Assembly (NCBI RefSeq): GCF_015207005.2
Contig: NZ_JADEXS020000005.1
Span: forward strand, 1 to 29,615
Reading direction: 5' to 3'
Length of the DNA stretch: 29,615 nt
Source of the DNA: Desmonostoc muscorum LEGE 12446
Lineage (GTDB): Bacteria; Cyanobacteriota; Cyanobacteriia; Cyanobacteriales; Nostocaceae
The notes below the pieces were generated by a model. That model searched no databases, was not told where the DNA came from, and saw only the letters and a list, made by a program, of their open reading frames with translations. Of this stretch, positions 1 through 7,108 are shown in pieces (the stretch's first letter is position 1; each line of letters starts with the position of its first letter). The translations under genes were made by a program, and so were the position numbers.

Positions 1-96
1 ATTCTTACCACATCGCTTGACACAAGGAAATCCCGCTAGATTTCTCCGAGCGGGCTTATATGGTTTCGTGTAAGAGTTGTAAGTTGCTTTTTAGAG

Positions 97-132
97 CTAC
101 ATAATTGTCTACGGCTGCTGACAATTATGTAG
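97..132. other. 13-bp inverted repeat downstream of the response regulator
   Basis: CTACATAATTGTC at 97-109 is matched perfectly by GACAATTATGTAG at 120-132 around a 10-base loop. It lies about 100 bases past the stop of the minus-strand regulator gene, so it could end that transcript. Read on the minus strand, however, it is followed by CTCTAAAAAGC and not by a T run. An operator or the terminator of a gene beyond the window is also possible. A weaker CCCGCT/AGCGGG hairpin lies at about 32-54. I see no convincing gene in 1-237. Confidence 0.5.
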
Positions 133-237
133 ACACTTATGATAGGTAGATAGTCAACCGCTCTAAAAGAGGAAGATAGAAAATAGTTAAACCCCACCAA
201 TCCCCGACTTAATCCTTTCGCTCTCCCCACTAATACA

Positions 238-909
238 TCATTCATTCACAATCAAGTTATAGTCGATATAACCAAGCATCGCCCCTCTTTTTATCGCCTC
301 ATAACGGTTCTTGACGTGCCATTTACTGTACAAATCACTGGCATATTGTTTGACCGTACTAACAGACAGAAACATTTCTTTGGCAATATCTTGAAAAACT
401 AAACCCTGAGCCAGTAAACGTAGGACTTGTATTTGTCGTTCAGTAGGTGGCTCAAGCAAGTTTTTGTCAACGAAGTTGGGTTTGATATATCTGTTGTGAT
501 GAAGGTTTTCTAATAATTTTTTAGCCAACTTAGGGTCAAGCAGGCATTCATCAAAGTAAGCTCTCTTGATGGCTAGTTCAATCAATTCTACATCAGCACT
601 CTTGAGCATATAAGAATCAGCACCATGACGGAAAGCCGAGTTAATAAAGTCTGAATGTGTCTCATTAGTAAAAATGACAACTTTACTATTAGTATTTCTT
701 TTAATTGAACGAGTAAGTTCTAAACCACTCATGTCGGGTAATAGTAAATCAACTAACACAACATCAGGATTTACTTGTTCAATTAACTGAAAACCTATCT
801 TTCCACTGGAAGCTGACCCTGTAACTTCTATATCTGGAGATTTTTCAATAGCCCCCTTGATGCCTAAGAGCGTGAATGTTTCTGGTTCAACAATTACTAT
901 TCTCAGCAT
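238..909 (-). CDS. NarL/FixJ-family response regulator (orphan)
   Basis: This 223-residue transcription regulator has an N-terminal receiver domain (about 1-120) and a C-terminal LuxR-type helix-turn-helix (about 152-215). The phosphoacceptor is D54 in VLVDLLLPDMSG, the switch residue is T81 and the conserved lysine is K103. The usual acidic pair near residue 8 is reduced to E8-P9-E10, so magnesium binding may be altered. The HTH shows the LuxR pattern LTxRExxVLxLLAxG as PTERQIQVLRLLAQG, then STVKQYASDLYSKW. No histidine kinase is encoded in the window, so the input is unknown. The gene lies downstream of the actin/ATPase operon, separated from it by a dense repeat array that is probably its promoter region. 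The family assignment is secure; the targets are not known. Confidence 0.93.
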   Translation of the reverse strand: MLRIVIVEPETFTLLGIKGAIEKSPDIEVTGSASSGKIGFQLIEQVNPDVVLVDLLLPDMSGLELTRSIKRNTNSKVVIFTNETHSDFINSAFRHGADSYMLKSADVELIELAIKRAYFDECLLDPKLAKKLLENLHHNRYIKPNFVDKNLLEPPTERQIQVLRLLAQGLVFQDIAKEMFLSVSTVKQYASDLYSKWHVKNRYEAIKRGAMLGYIDYNLIVNE

Positions 910-962
910 GATGTTGATAATGTTCTAATAATAAATGGCTATTTATTCGGGTATTTATTATT

Positions 963-1125
963 GGTGTCTAGCGGACACGTAATAGACACTTGGTGTCTGG
1001 GCGGTGTCTGGTGTTGTGTCTGCTAGTGTCTATACTGTATAAGGCTTTCAAGCTTTGGTGTCTGTGGTGTCTGGTGTCCTGTGTCCGCTAAAAAAGGGTA
1101 TTTTAGGGGCGAGACACCAGACACA
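963..1125. repeat. Cluster of about twelve GGTGTCT-like heptamers
   Basis: GGTGTCT or one-mismatch forms start at 963, 992, 1003, 1015, 1025, 1057, 1066, 1073 and 1080. Reverse copies (AGACACC/AGACACT) start at 984, 1112 and 1119. Several are spaced 7-11 bases apart. The cluster fills the 224-bp gap between the 3' end of the membrane ATPase gene and the response regulator start, so it sits in the regulator's upstream region. Density and mixed orientation suggest a multi-site protein-binding region: autoregulation by the response regulator, or plasmid iterons. What is seen is the repeats; the role is inference. Confidence 0.75.
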
Positions 1126-1133
1126 GAGAGCAG

Positions 1134-2861
1134 TCAAATTTGATTGAGCTTGATAACACCCTCGTCTATCCAGTCGGCTAAGGATGCGCCAACAATTTCA
1201 TACATCCAGCCCTTGATTTGCTCAACAGTAAATCTCTCACCGTTAACTTTAAAATTACCTTTGAACTCTCTTACATCAGCTTCTATTCGCTCAGTACGGG
1301 TGAGATATTCATACAATTTCTGCGCCATCGGTGATAGTTTAGTTTTTTCATCTGGGGTATCACCAGCCTTGCCACCGAGATTAAATTCCAGTTCATAAAT
1401 GCGTTCTAAAGTGGCTTTATCAATGGGCGGATTTGAGTGATTTTCTGGTGTTACTGTGTCACTAAAATCAGATATTTTGGCTGTCAAACTTGGCAGATAA
1501 ACATCAAGCCATTCGTTAGAACTATCGAGTTTTACCTTTGCTTTACCAGTAGATTTTGGTTGCAGTGTAACTGGATCTACTTCAGCTAAACATTCAACTT
1601 GAAGCATTTTAGAAACGAGATTGTGTAAACCTTTAATCCCGAATAAACAGGTCTGTGTATTGTTGTGAGCTACCACAGTTAAAGGCATCTCTTGTTTGCG
1701 GCTTTTAGTAAGTGCCAGCTTGCCGAATTTCTCTAATAATTCCGCATCTTTAATAAAGTCCCCGTATGTGGTTGCTTCCTCACAAATGAGGGCGGTGGCT
1801 TTACCTTCTGCCCAAAGTTTCTGCCGCCATTGCTCCTCACTCATTGAGGAATCATTGAAAGTTTTTAATCTTGATTCCAGTTCTTTAACGTAATTGCGGA
1901 TCTGCTGTTCAATCTCGTCCCAAGAGTGGTAACTTTCAACGCCTCGCCATTCTGCACGGTTGCTGTCAGGGTCAAGCACGATAACTCGATAGCCTGCCTG
2001 TTTTTTCTGTTTAACAACGTAACGAGCAAGCCAAGATTTACCGCCGCCTTGGTTGCCCCAAATCAGGGCAGTTTGTTTGACTAAGTTTTGTACCCAACTG
2101 TCCTTTGATGCAATCGCCTGGGTAGAGTCAGCGCCTGTCACCTTGTCTGATGGGTTAGTGATATCTTCAATCGACTGCCCCGGCAATGCACCGGCTGGTT
2201 GTCCCGTTGCCTGTTGTAGAGAAGCCCGTGCCTCAGCCTCAGCCCTTAACCTTACTTGCTCGGTAAAGATGGCTAACTCTTGCGGTGTCATGTTTGATAA
2301 CTGGGCTGCCCTTGCCCGTCGATTTTCTGACCACTGGTGAAATTCGTAGTCTAACTGCGCGGTGTAGCTTTCTTTGTGGAGTCTCAAGCCCTCACGAAGT
2401 TTGCTAATTAACCAGTTGGCTTTTAGCTCATTCCTTACTTCGGGTAGTAGCTGCATTAATCGCCATTCTCTAGCTTTGGACAATGCGAAAGCTCCACCAG
2501 TAGTCAAGACTGCGGCTAGACCCCAAAGCGGTTTATTCGGGTTGCTGGGTGGAATAATCCTTAATCTGGTTGCTTTGGTTGGCAGAAAATTATCACGTTG
2601 AAATTCAGGGTTAGCTGGTGCGTAAACTTCGGCATAAAACTCAGACTCCGGCATTATGTAGCGTTTAGAGGGTGTGCAGTATCTAGCACGGTTATCTGGT
2701 GAGGTCAGTGTTTCGGGGATGAAGCAATATTCCACCAAACTGATTTGAGTTCCTGTAAATGACTTTGCCCCACAGATTAAGCCGATGGTTGCCAGCACAC
2801 CCACAGTAATATTGTTGGCTGTCCCTGAACTTCTGTATAACTCGAACTGCTTAAGTTTCAT
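1134..2861 (-). CDS. Membrane-anchored P-loop ATPase (HerA/FtsK/VirD4-like architecture)
   Basis: This 575-residue protein has two hydrophobic segments near the N-terminus (about 17-33 and 111-127) that bracket a region of about 75 residues probably outside the membrane. A charged helical region (about 140-215, with RxxAEAEARA) follows, then an ATPase domain. Walker A is GNQGGGKSW at 269-277, a Walker B-like strand is ATALICEEAT at 355-364, and PLTVVAHN at 393-400 resembles a sensor strand. Two N-terminal membrane helices followed by a DNA-pump-like ATPase is the layout of type IV coupling proteins. No family signature confirms this, and the plasmid's relaxase lies 10 kb away. The start overlaps the stop of the upstream membrane-protein gene by four bases (ATGA), which implies translational coupling. 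ATPase and membrane anchoring are well supported; DNA transfer is inference. Confidence 0.8.
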   Translation of the reverse strand: MKLKQFELYRSSGTANNITVGVLATIGLICGAKSFTGTQISLVEYCFIPETLTSPDNRARYCTPSKRYIMPESEFYAEVYAPANPEFQRDNFLPTKATRLRIIPPSNPNKPLWGLAAVLTTGGAFALSKAREWRLMQLLPEVRNELKANWLISKLREGLRLHKESYTAQLDYEFHQWSENRRARAAQLSNMTPQELAIFTEQVRLRAEAEARASLQQATGQPAGALPGQSIEDITNPSDKVTGADSTQAIASKDSWVQNLVKQTALIWGNQGGGKSWLARYVVKQKKQAGYRVIVLDPDSNRAEWRGVESYHSWDEIEQQIRNYVKELESRLKTFNDSSMSEEQWRQKLWAEGKATALICEEATTYGDFIKDAELLEKFGKLALTKSRKQEMPLTVVAHNNTQTCLFGIKGLHNLVSKMLQVECLAEVDPVTLQPKSTGKAKVKLDSSNEWLDVYLPSLTAKISDFSDTVTPENHSNPPIDKATLERIYELEFNLGGKAGDTPDEKTKLSPMAQKLYEYLTRTERIEADVREFKGNFKVNGERFTVEQIKGWMYEIVGASLADWIDEGVIKLNQI

Positions 2862-3436
2862 TGGTTTGCCCCCTTTAGCACTGCTGCCAATAGCAACAAC
2901 CCCACTGCACCTAACCCCATCAACAGCCAGGGAGTTTCAGTTTGGGGAGTTGGTTTAACTTCGTAGCTCCTTACCTCCTCATAGAAGCGTGTCTTACCTG
3001 TCTTAGTCGCTTCCCTCACAACCCGATACTCGTCAAAAGCTATCCACAGCGAAGCCCCTACACTTGCAGTCTGAACAGTCGCCACTATGAAGTCTTTGCC
3101 AATATGGATTTGTCCGTCGTACTGAATTTTGGTCAGGGTGTTGGCGAAGAATAAACCCAGTACAATGCTGCCCAGTGTCCCAGATGCGATCGCCCCAATG
3201 GATAAACTCGTTAGCAGGCTGACTCCAGTGTTAGCGGTAAATACGCCCAAGAATGTGGCTAGAGCTTTGTTTAAGAGTTGTTTGTTATTGAAGACATCCC
3301 TTATAGATTGCTCTAGGCGATCGCCGTCCTCATCCTCTGGAGTGGTTTGAGTTTTTTGTGGTTCACCCCAAACGACAGAGGAAGATTGAACACTTTCGGG
3401 GTGGAATTGAGAGATTAAGAAATCAAGATTATTCAT
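2858..3436 (-). CDS. Multi-pass membrane protein coupled to the ATPase
   Basis: This 192-residue protein belongs to no family I recognise. The first 50 residues are polar and acidic (TTPEDEDGDR near 31-40). A glycine- and serine-rich hydrophobic stretch at about 57-100 could make one or two membrane helices. A weaker one lies at about 115-134 and a clear C-terminal helix at about 170-187. The stop overlaps the start of the downstream ATPase gene by four bases, so the two products are probably made together and may form a membrane complex. No Shine-Dalgarno sequence is evident before the ATG. Membrane location is reasonably sure; function is unknown. Confidence 0.75.
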   Translation of the reverse strand: MNNLDFLISQFHPESVQSSSVVWGEPQKTQTTPEDEDGDRLEQSIRDVFNNKQLLNKALATFLGVFTANTGVSLLTSLSIGAIASGTLGSIVLGLFFANTLTKIQYDGQIHIGKDFIVATVQTASVGASLWIAFDEYRVVREATKTGKTRFYEEVRSYEVKPTPQTETPWLLMGLGAVGLLLLAAVLKGANQ

Positions 3437-3467
3437 TTTGCTTTTGTGTCAGTATTCATGCGTGAAA

Positions 3468-3490
3468 GCCAGAGAAAGAAGAACTCTGGC
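3468..3490. terminator. Hairpin within the minus-strand operon
   Basis: GCCAGAG (3468-3474) pairs with CTCTGGC (3484-3490) around a 9-base loop. A run of five T follows on the plus strand, while only TTTC follows when read on the minus strand, the direction of the flanking genes. It may therefore be a weak attenuator or an mRNA processing/stability element that separates expression of the upstream small genes from the two membrane genes downstream. Confidence 0.5.
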
Positions 3491-3503
3491 TTTTTACTTA
3501 TGG

Positions 3504-4175
3504 TTAAATACCCATAAAGTTGCGGAACCACTGCCCCACACGACTAATCCCACCAGTCCGGCTGTAGTTCGGCTTGGGTATGCGATCTGTCTTCGCTTCA
3601 CTACCGTTTGTCCACAGTGCGTTAGTTACCGCAGTTTCATAGGCGCGATCTGCTGTATCCTGTGCTTCTGGAACTTTGTTAGACGCTTTGATTAAATCCG
3701 CCTCATACTTAGCCAGTGCCATTAGGTCTGCGGTGGCCCCTGCTATCTGAATCAAGGATGAGCGTTGAGCGTGTCGGGTTGCTTCTGCTGTGGTGGCGTT
3801 GACGTGTTCCGCCTGCATTTCGGTCATTTCGTTTTTAAAACGCTGCTCTCCTGTTTTACTGGTGTTGATAGCTTTCAGGGTTTGCGTTCCGTGCTTCTGG
3901 GTCAGTTGCACAAGTTCGGCATAAGCTTGGTTTACGTCCCCTGTGGTTTCAATGATTTTCCGATATGCCTCCAAAGCTTTAGGCAGATTAGCCTTAGCTG
4001 TGTCAGACAGTCGCGCCATGTCTGCAATTTTGGTGATTACCGTTTGGTCGCCCTGCAAGGCTTTGTTGAAGTCCTCCGCCGACACGTCAAACAGTTTGCC
4101 CATTGCTCCCAAAGTACCAGGGGCATTACTGGAGATATGGTTTTTCAGCTTGGCAGTTCCATAGTTACGCGCCAT
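3504..4175 (-). CDS. Hypothetical helical protein
   Basis: This 223-residue protein has no recognised domain. It is alanine-, threonine- and lysine-rich and predicted largely helical, with a possible helix-rich core around TAEATRHAQRSSLIQIAG and a basic, aromatic C-terminus (SRVGQWFRNFMGI). There is no signal peptide or clear membrane segment. The start is supported by GGAG six bases before the ATG. It sits between the small genes that follow the actin gene and the membrane pair, with 9 bases to the upstream gene, so it belongs to the same operon. It could be a structural or adaptor component; no function can be assigned. Confidence 0.75.
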   Translation of the reverse strand: MARNYGTAKLKNHISSNAPGTLGAMGKLFDVSAEDFNKALQGDQTVITKIADMARLSDTAKANLPKALEAYRKIIETTGDVNQAYAELVQLTQKHGTQTLKAINTSKTGEQRFKNEMTEMQAEHVNATTAEATRHAQRSSLIQIAGATADLMALAKYEADLIKASNKVPEAQDTADRAYETAVTNALWTNGSEAKTDRIPKPNYSRTGGISRVGQWFRNFMGI

Positions 4176-4184
4176 ATTTTACTC

Positions 4185-4487
4185 CTATTGCTGGTACTTG
4201 AGTTGATTAACTAGTGCCTCTGCCAACCCCAATAGGTCGCCTAACGTTACTCGTTTGTAAAGACCTTGAACAATTGGAGAGACTGTTGAAACAGCCGACG
4301 CTGATACTGTGCTGCCAATAACGTTGATTTCGGCTCCCAGTAAGGTTTGGGCGATGTTTTGCAGGAGAAAGAGCTTTTCTACCTTGCTTAGTTGTTCAAA
4401 TGTGCTGCCGTACTCTTGTTGAAGTTCATCTAGGTAGGAACCATCCCCCGGCATTGTTGATGTGAAAAAGCCTAACGGTTTTGACAT
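4185..4487 (-). CDS. Hypothetical 100-residue protein
   Basis: I do not recognise this protein. It begins with a polar segment, has a helical stretch around QLSKVEKLFLLQNIAQTLLG (about 33-52), then a serine/valine-rich part (about 57-72) and a C-terminal helix. It lacks cysteines and any clear membrane segment. An AAGGA sequence about eight bases upstream supports the ATG. It is ten bases from the next gene and co-directional with the whole actin-led operon, which is the main reason to believe it is real. Confidence 0.65.
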   Translation of the reverse strand: MSKPLGFFTSTMPGDGSYLDELQQEYGSTFEQLSKVEKLFLLQNIAQTLLGAEINVIGSTVSASAVSTVSPIVQGLYKRVTLGDLLGLAEALVNQLKYQQ

Positions 4488-4568
4488 ATTGCTATGATCC
4501 TTTTGTACTTAGTTGGTACATTTCTGAGGGCGATTGCTCGGTGTCCAGTCAAGCAATCGCTCTCCCCA

Positions 4569-4766
4569 TCACTGAAAAAATTCTTCTCTTGAAACATCCA
4601 CACTTGAAGCTTTCGCCTGCCATTGCAGAGTATTGAAAAACTGGCTGACATCCCCAAGGGTGACATCTGCATCAATTTGCAGTGCTTGATATTGTGGATG
4701 CTGGCGGATTGCTTGAAGTAATTCTTGGGCTTGTGCAATCAATTCTGGTAGTGCTTGAGTATTCAT
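4569..4766 (-). CDS. Hypothetical 65-residue protein
   Basis: This short protein is glutamine- and alanine-rich: a predicted helix (ALPELIAQAQELLQAIRQHP) followed by a second, more acidic half. It starts with ATG five bases after a good ribosome site (GAGGTG). It lies eight bases after the preceding gene in the operon. No family is recognised. A longer overlapping frame from 4738 to 4472 is less likely because it has no ribosome site and an erratic composition. Confidence 0.6.
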   Translation of the reverse strand: MNTQALPELIAQAQELLQAIRQHPQYQALQIDADVTLGDVSQFFNTLQWQAKASSVDVSREEFFQ

Positions 4767-4774
4767 TATTCACC

Positions 4775-5041
4775 TCAAAATAGTGCTAATTGCAGTGATT
4801 CTTGACTGATAACAGAACTCTTTGTAGTTGCACCTTCCACTTCATAACAACGATTTGTTAAAGTCTTGTGATTCAGCTTCAAATCTGCTTTCTTTCGTTG
4901 CCCCCCTAGTGGTCGAAAGTGATACCTTGGATGGTCGATTGTGCCTGTTTTATACAGATAGCGATACAGCGTTCTGTCAATCTGGTAGACCTTTTGGCTG
5001 CTGAGAATTGTGCTGTCATAGACTCTATTTAGGTTGTTCAT
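4775..5041 (-). CDS. Hypothetical basic 88-residue protein
   Basis: The first in-frame start is TTG at 5050, but the ATG at 5041 (MNNLNRVYDS...) is the better choice. It sits just after the stop of the upstream ParR-like gene and fits translational coupling. The centre is basic and aromatic (RTLYRYLYKTG, then RPLGGQRKKADLKLNHK), which suggests nucleic-acid binding. No known motif is evident. Its place directly after the ParM/ParR pair suggests a partition or filament accessory factor, but this is only inference. Confidence 0.65.
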   Translation of the reverse strand: MNNLNRVYDSTILSSQKVYQIDRTLYRYLYKTGTIDHPRYHFRPLGGQRKKADLKLNHKTLTNRCYEVEGATTKSSVISQESLQLALF

Positions 5042-5046
5042 ACTTA

Positions 5047-5262
5047 TCAAAACATTGCTGCTAATTTGTTAGCCAGAGATGATTCAACCTTTTTGCTAGG
5101 CATTTCCACCGACTCGGAAAAGTCACCGCCGCGTCGTTGGAACTCTAAAAGTATGTAGTTGACCAATTCGCCGTAATCATCAATATTTAGTTGTTCGGAT
5201 AGTTGTTTGAGCATTGGATGAAACGGCTTTCTAATCACTACTCTGATGCTCTCGTTACTCAT
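5047..5262 (-). CDS. Small ParR-like ribbon-helix-helix candidate
   Basis: This 71-residue protein begins with a short strand-like segment (SIRVVIRKPF), then two probable helices (HPMLKQLSEQLN and YGELVNYILLEFQRRGG), the order of ribbon-helix-helix DNA-binding proteins. The start has AGGGG upstream and overlaps the end of the actin gene by eight bases. In type II plasmid partition the gene after ParM encodes ParR, a ribbon-helix-helix adaptor that binds the centromere and caps the filament. Position, size and fold pattern fit; no sequence signature proves it. Confidence 0.65.
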   Translation of the reverse strand: MSNESIRVVIRKPFHPMLKQLSEQLNIDDYGELVNYILLEFQRRGGDFSESVEMPSKKVESSLANKLAAMF

Positions 5263-6307
5263 CTATTCCCCTCGAATACATCATTGTCGCTAATTGGTAT
5301 AAACCCTCTGCATTTGACCAGAGTGGGTTTTCTGCTATTACGAATCCTTTAGCTTTTAATGCCTCGTCAACACTATGAAGTTGTGAACCTCCGCCAATAA
5401 TTAAGCAAGCATCGGCGTTTATCTTCCACGGGTGTATGAATTTGAAAACTGGTGCTAGTGACTTCTGCACCCAAGGCATTAACTCTTGTCTGTAAATATC
5501 TTCAAAACTAAATTGTTTACCGTACCAAAACGGTTTTTCATTACTCTCTAACCCTTGGCGAATTAGATGGGGTATTGCTATTTCTCCCTGTAGTCGGTTT
5601 TTAAATGTTGGGTTGACGGAAATCATTTTGATTAATTCCTCAACCCCGTTATCAAATGTCTTGCGGTTGGCTAAATGTCCCTTTTGTCCGATTAAGGTTG
5701 CTATGACTGTACGATTGCCAATATCTACAATCACGTTCTGTTTGCTGGTGTCGAGTCTATGGGCATTAGCAGCAATAGCGGCGTGTCCTTCGTCGTAAAC
5801 TTTCAAAACGTGAATGTTGACTGTTGTTGGTATGGGCTTACCACCAAACTTGACGATGTGTTTACCCGCGATAGCAGCAATCAACTGTTCCTCTAAATCT
5901 CCTCGCTCATGCAAGGACGCACAAATAATTAGGTTAATTACTGGCTTATAGGGATAGTAAGACAGTGCTGCTAATAGGTGTTTGAGTGATTGAGTGACCT
6001 TAGCCGTAGCATCGTCAGTCACTCGCAAGTGGTTTTTGGGGTTTGCGTCATAAGCGGAATAACCTGACAACCACTGTTTGTAGTCCAGTTTGGTGATTGC
6101 GTCTCCTTCTAGGTACTCTACATAACCCTCGGTTGGTAACTCGGTCGGACGGTAGTAGCAATTCTCTAAATAACTTGGAAATCTGATTTTTCGGTCTGAC
6201 GTAACGAACTTAACGCCAGAGTTACCGAGGTCGTAACCTGCTATCAGCGTGAGTGTACCCTGATGCCCGTTTAGGGTATTTTCGGGCATTTGTGCCAAAT
6301 CTGTCAT
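5255..6307 (-). CDS. parM-like: ParM/StbA-like plasmid actin
   Basis: This 350-residue actin-fold ATPase probably forms filaments that push or pull plasmid copies. The three nucleotide-binding signatures are present: phosphate-1 GYDLGNSGVKF (24-34), phosphate-2 VDIGNRT (194-200, with D195), and the adenosine motif IIGGGSQ (303-309). A region at 172-180 (DEGHAAIAA) occupies the connecting position seen in this family. The length matches ParM-type proteins. It is the first gene of a long minus-strand operon and overlaps a ParR-like gene. No strong Shine-Dalgarno is visible. Actin-like identity is secure; plasmid segregation is the usual role, but the attached membrane genes leave room for another one. 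Confidence 0.88.
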   Translation of the reverse strand: MTDLAQMPENTLNGHQGTLTLIAGYDLGNSGVKFVTSDRKIRFPSYLENCYYRPTELPTEGYVEYLEGDAITKLDYKQWLSGYSAYDANPKNHLRVTDDATAKVTQSLKHLLAALSYYPYKPVINLIICASLHERGDLEEQLIAAIAGKHIVKFGGKPIPTTVNIHVLKVYDEGHAAIAANAHRLDTSKQNVIVDIGNRTVIATLIGQKGHLANRKTFDNGVEELIKMISVNPTFKNRLQGEIAIPHLIRQGLESNEKPFWYGKQFSFEDIYRQELMPWVQKSLAPVFKFIHPWKINADACLIIGGGSQLHSVDEALKAKGFVIAENPLWSNAEGLYQLATMMYSRGIDE

Positions 6308-6473
6308 AAGGTTTAACCCTCTAATTATTCAATTGACAAGGTTCTGAAACAGGCTTCCTGCCTTGATTAAGACAATCTCTGCATTAATGTGGTAGCCAAT
6401 ATAATTCCTGCGGCATTTTCACCATTTGATACAAAGTTTTGTTTTTTGTGGTTTTTTTGCCTGTTGATGCTAT

Positions 6474-6571
6474 AGTAACGGTAAGTAACGGCAATTGTCA
6501 ACACCATAGATTTAAGTCATACTAAAGAGCTATAAATAGCGTTATTAGTTACGCTATTTTGAGACGCTATT
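6474..6571. promoter_or_regulatory. Operator-like repeats upstream of the RHH and actin genes
   Basis: Three exact copies of an octamer precede the small ribbon-helix-helix gene: AATAGCGT (inverted) at 6535-6542, ACGCTATT at 6551-6558 and again at 6564-6571. Further up, AGTAACGG occurs at 6474-6481 and 6484-6491, one helical turn apart. Ribbon-helix-helix proteins typically bind such short repeated half-sites, so autoregulation by the downstream gene is likely. The 268-bp gap also contains the minus-strand actin promoter and could hold the replication origin or the parC centromere. I saw no clear longer iterons. Confidence 0.6.
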
Positions 6572-6575
6572 AAGT

Positions 6576-6755
6576 GTGGCCACAAAGAAACCGAAAGTGA
6601 GTATTTACCTACCCCCGGAACTAAAGGAGGAATTAGATACATGGGCTGAAGAAGAAAACCGTAGTGTTAGTAATTTAGTTGAAACTGTGATTAGAGATGC
6701 ACTTGCAGCTAGGCGCAAAAAATTTCAATCTTCTCAATCTGAAGGACAAGATTAG
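6576..6755 (+). CDS. CopG-like ribbon-helix-helix regulator, 59 residues
   Basis: The reading frame opens with GTG at 6576; the nearest upstream in-frame stop is at 6546 and no ATG exists. The product reads VATKKPKVSIYLPPELKEEL and continues through LDTWAEEENRSVSNLVETVIRDAL to a basic tail. The pattern is a strand (KVSIYLP) followed by two helices with the turn NRSVSNLV, the classic CopG/Arc fold. Plasmid CopG proteins repress their replication gene. Here the protein is encoded 353 bases upstream of, and in the same direction as, the primase-helicase gene and directly follows octamer repeats. Copy-number control is therefore the leading guess; antitoxin is an alternative, but no toxin adjoins it. 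Confidence 0.8.
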   Translation: MATKKPKVSIYLPPELKEELDTWAEEENRSVSNLVETVIRDALAARRKKFQSSQSEGQD

Positions 6756-7108
6756 GGTTAATCCGAGTTTCAAAAGGCAAGATATCAAGCTTAAAGCTAA
6801 AGGTAGGTGTAACAAAAGTTTAAAGTTTATTCTTTTTGACACACAGGGTAAAAATTCATGGAGTCATGAACACAGCCCTAAAAAAGCACAAAAAAAAGGG
6901 TAGTCCCAACCTACTTTGGGGCAAGTCACTCTCTTACTGTCTGGAGCTTATCCATGCCATGACGATTACCAGTCGTCACCAAAGCGGTCAAGTACTACCG
7001 CAGGTAGTTAACAAATTTTTATAGCTCTAGCCTAACAGTGGCGTGCTTAAAAGTGAAAGGGATTACTCAATCTTCATCGAAAGTAATCACCAAACTAAGG
7101 AGCCACAA
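6756..7108 (+). other. Leader region of the replication gene, no gene seen
   Basis: This 353-bp stretch between the regulator and the replication protein has no convincing coding frame. It contains a small possible hairpin (CCCAA/TTGGG near 6904-6920) and an A-rich run at 6879-6900. GACGATTACCAGTCGTC at about 6961-6977 could form a short stem. The replication gene start at 7109 is preceded by AAGGAG at 7097-7102. An antisense RNA or promoter could lie here, but the sequence alone does not show it. Confidence 0.4.

Noticed and set aside
36..245. 69-residue minus-strand frame at the window start
   Set aside because: It overlaps the regulator's 3' end slightly and spans a 13-bp inverted repeat; composition does not look coding.
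6697..7024. 68- and 62-residue plus-strand frames before the replication gene
   Set aside because: The first overlaps the ribbon-helix-helix gene in another phase; neither has a domain or credible start.
7043..7108. GTG start at 7043 for the replication protein
   Set aside because: ATG at 7109 has AAGGAG at the right distance, and the 22 extra residues show no conserved feature.
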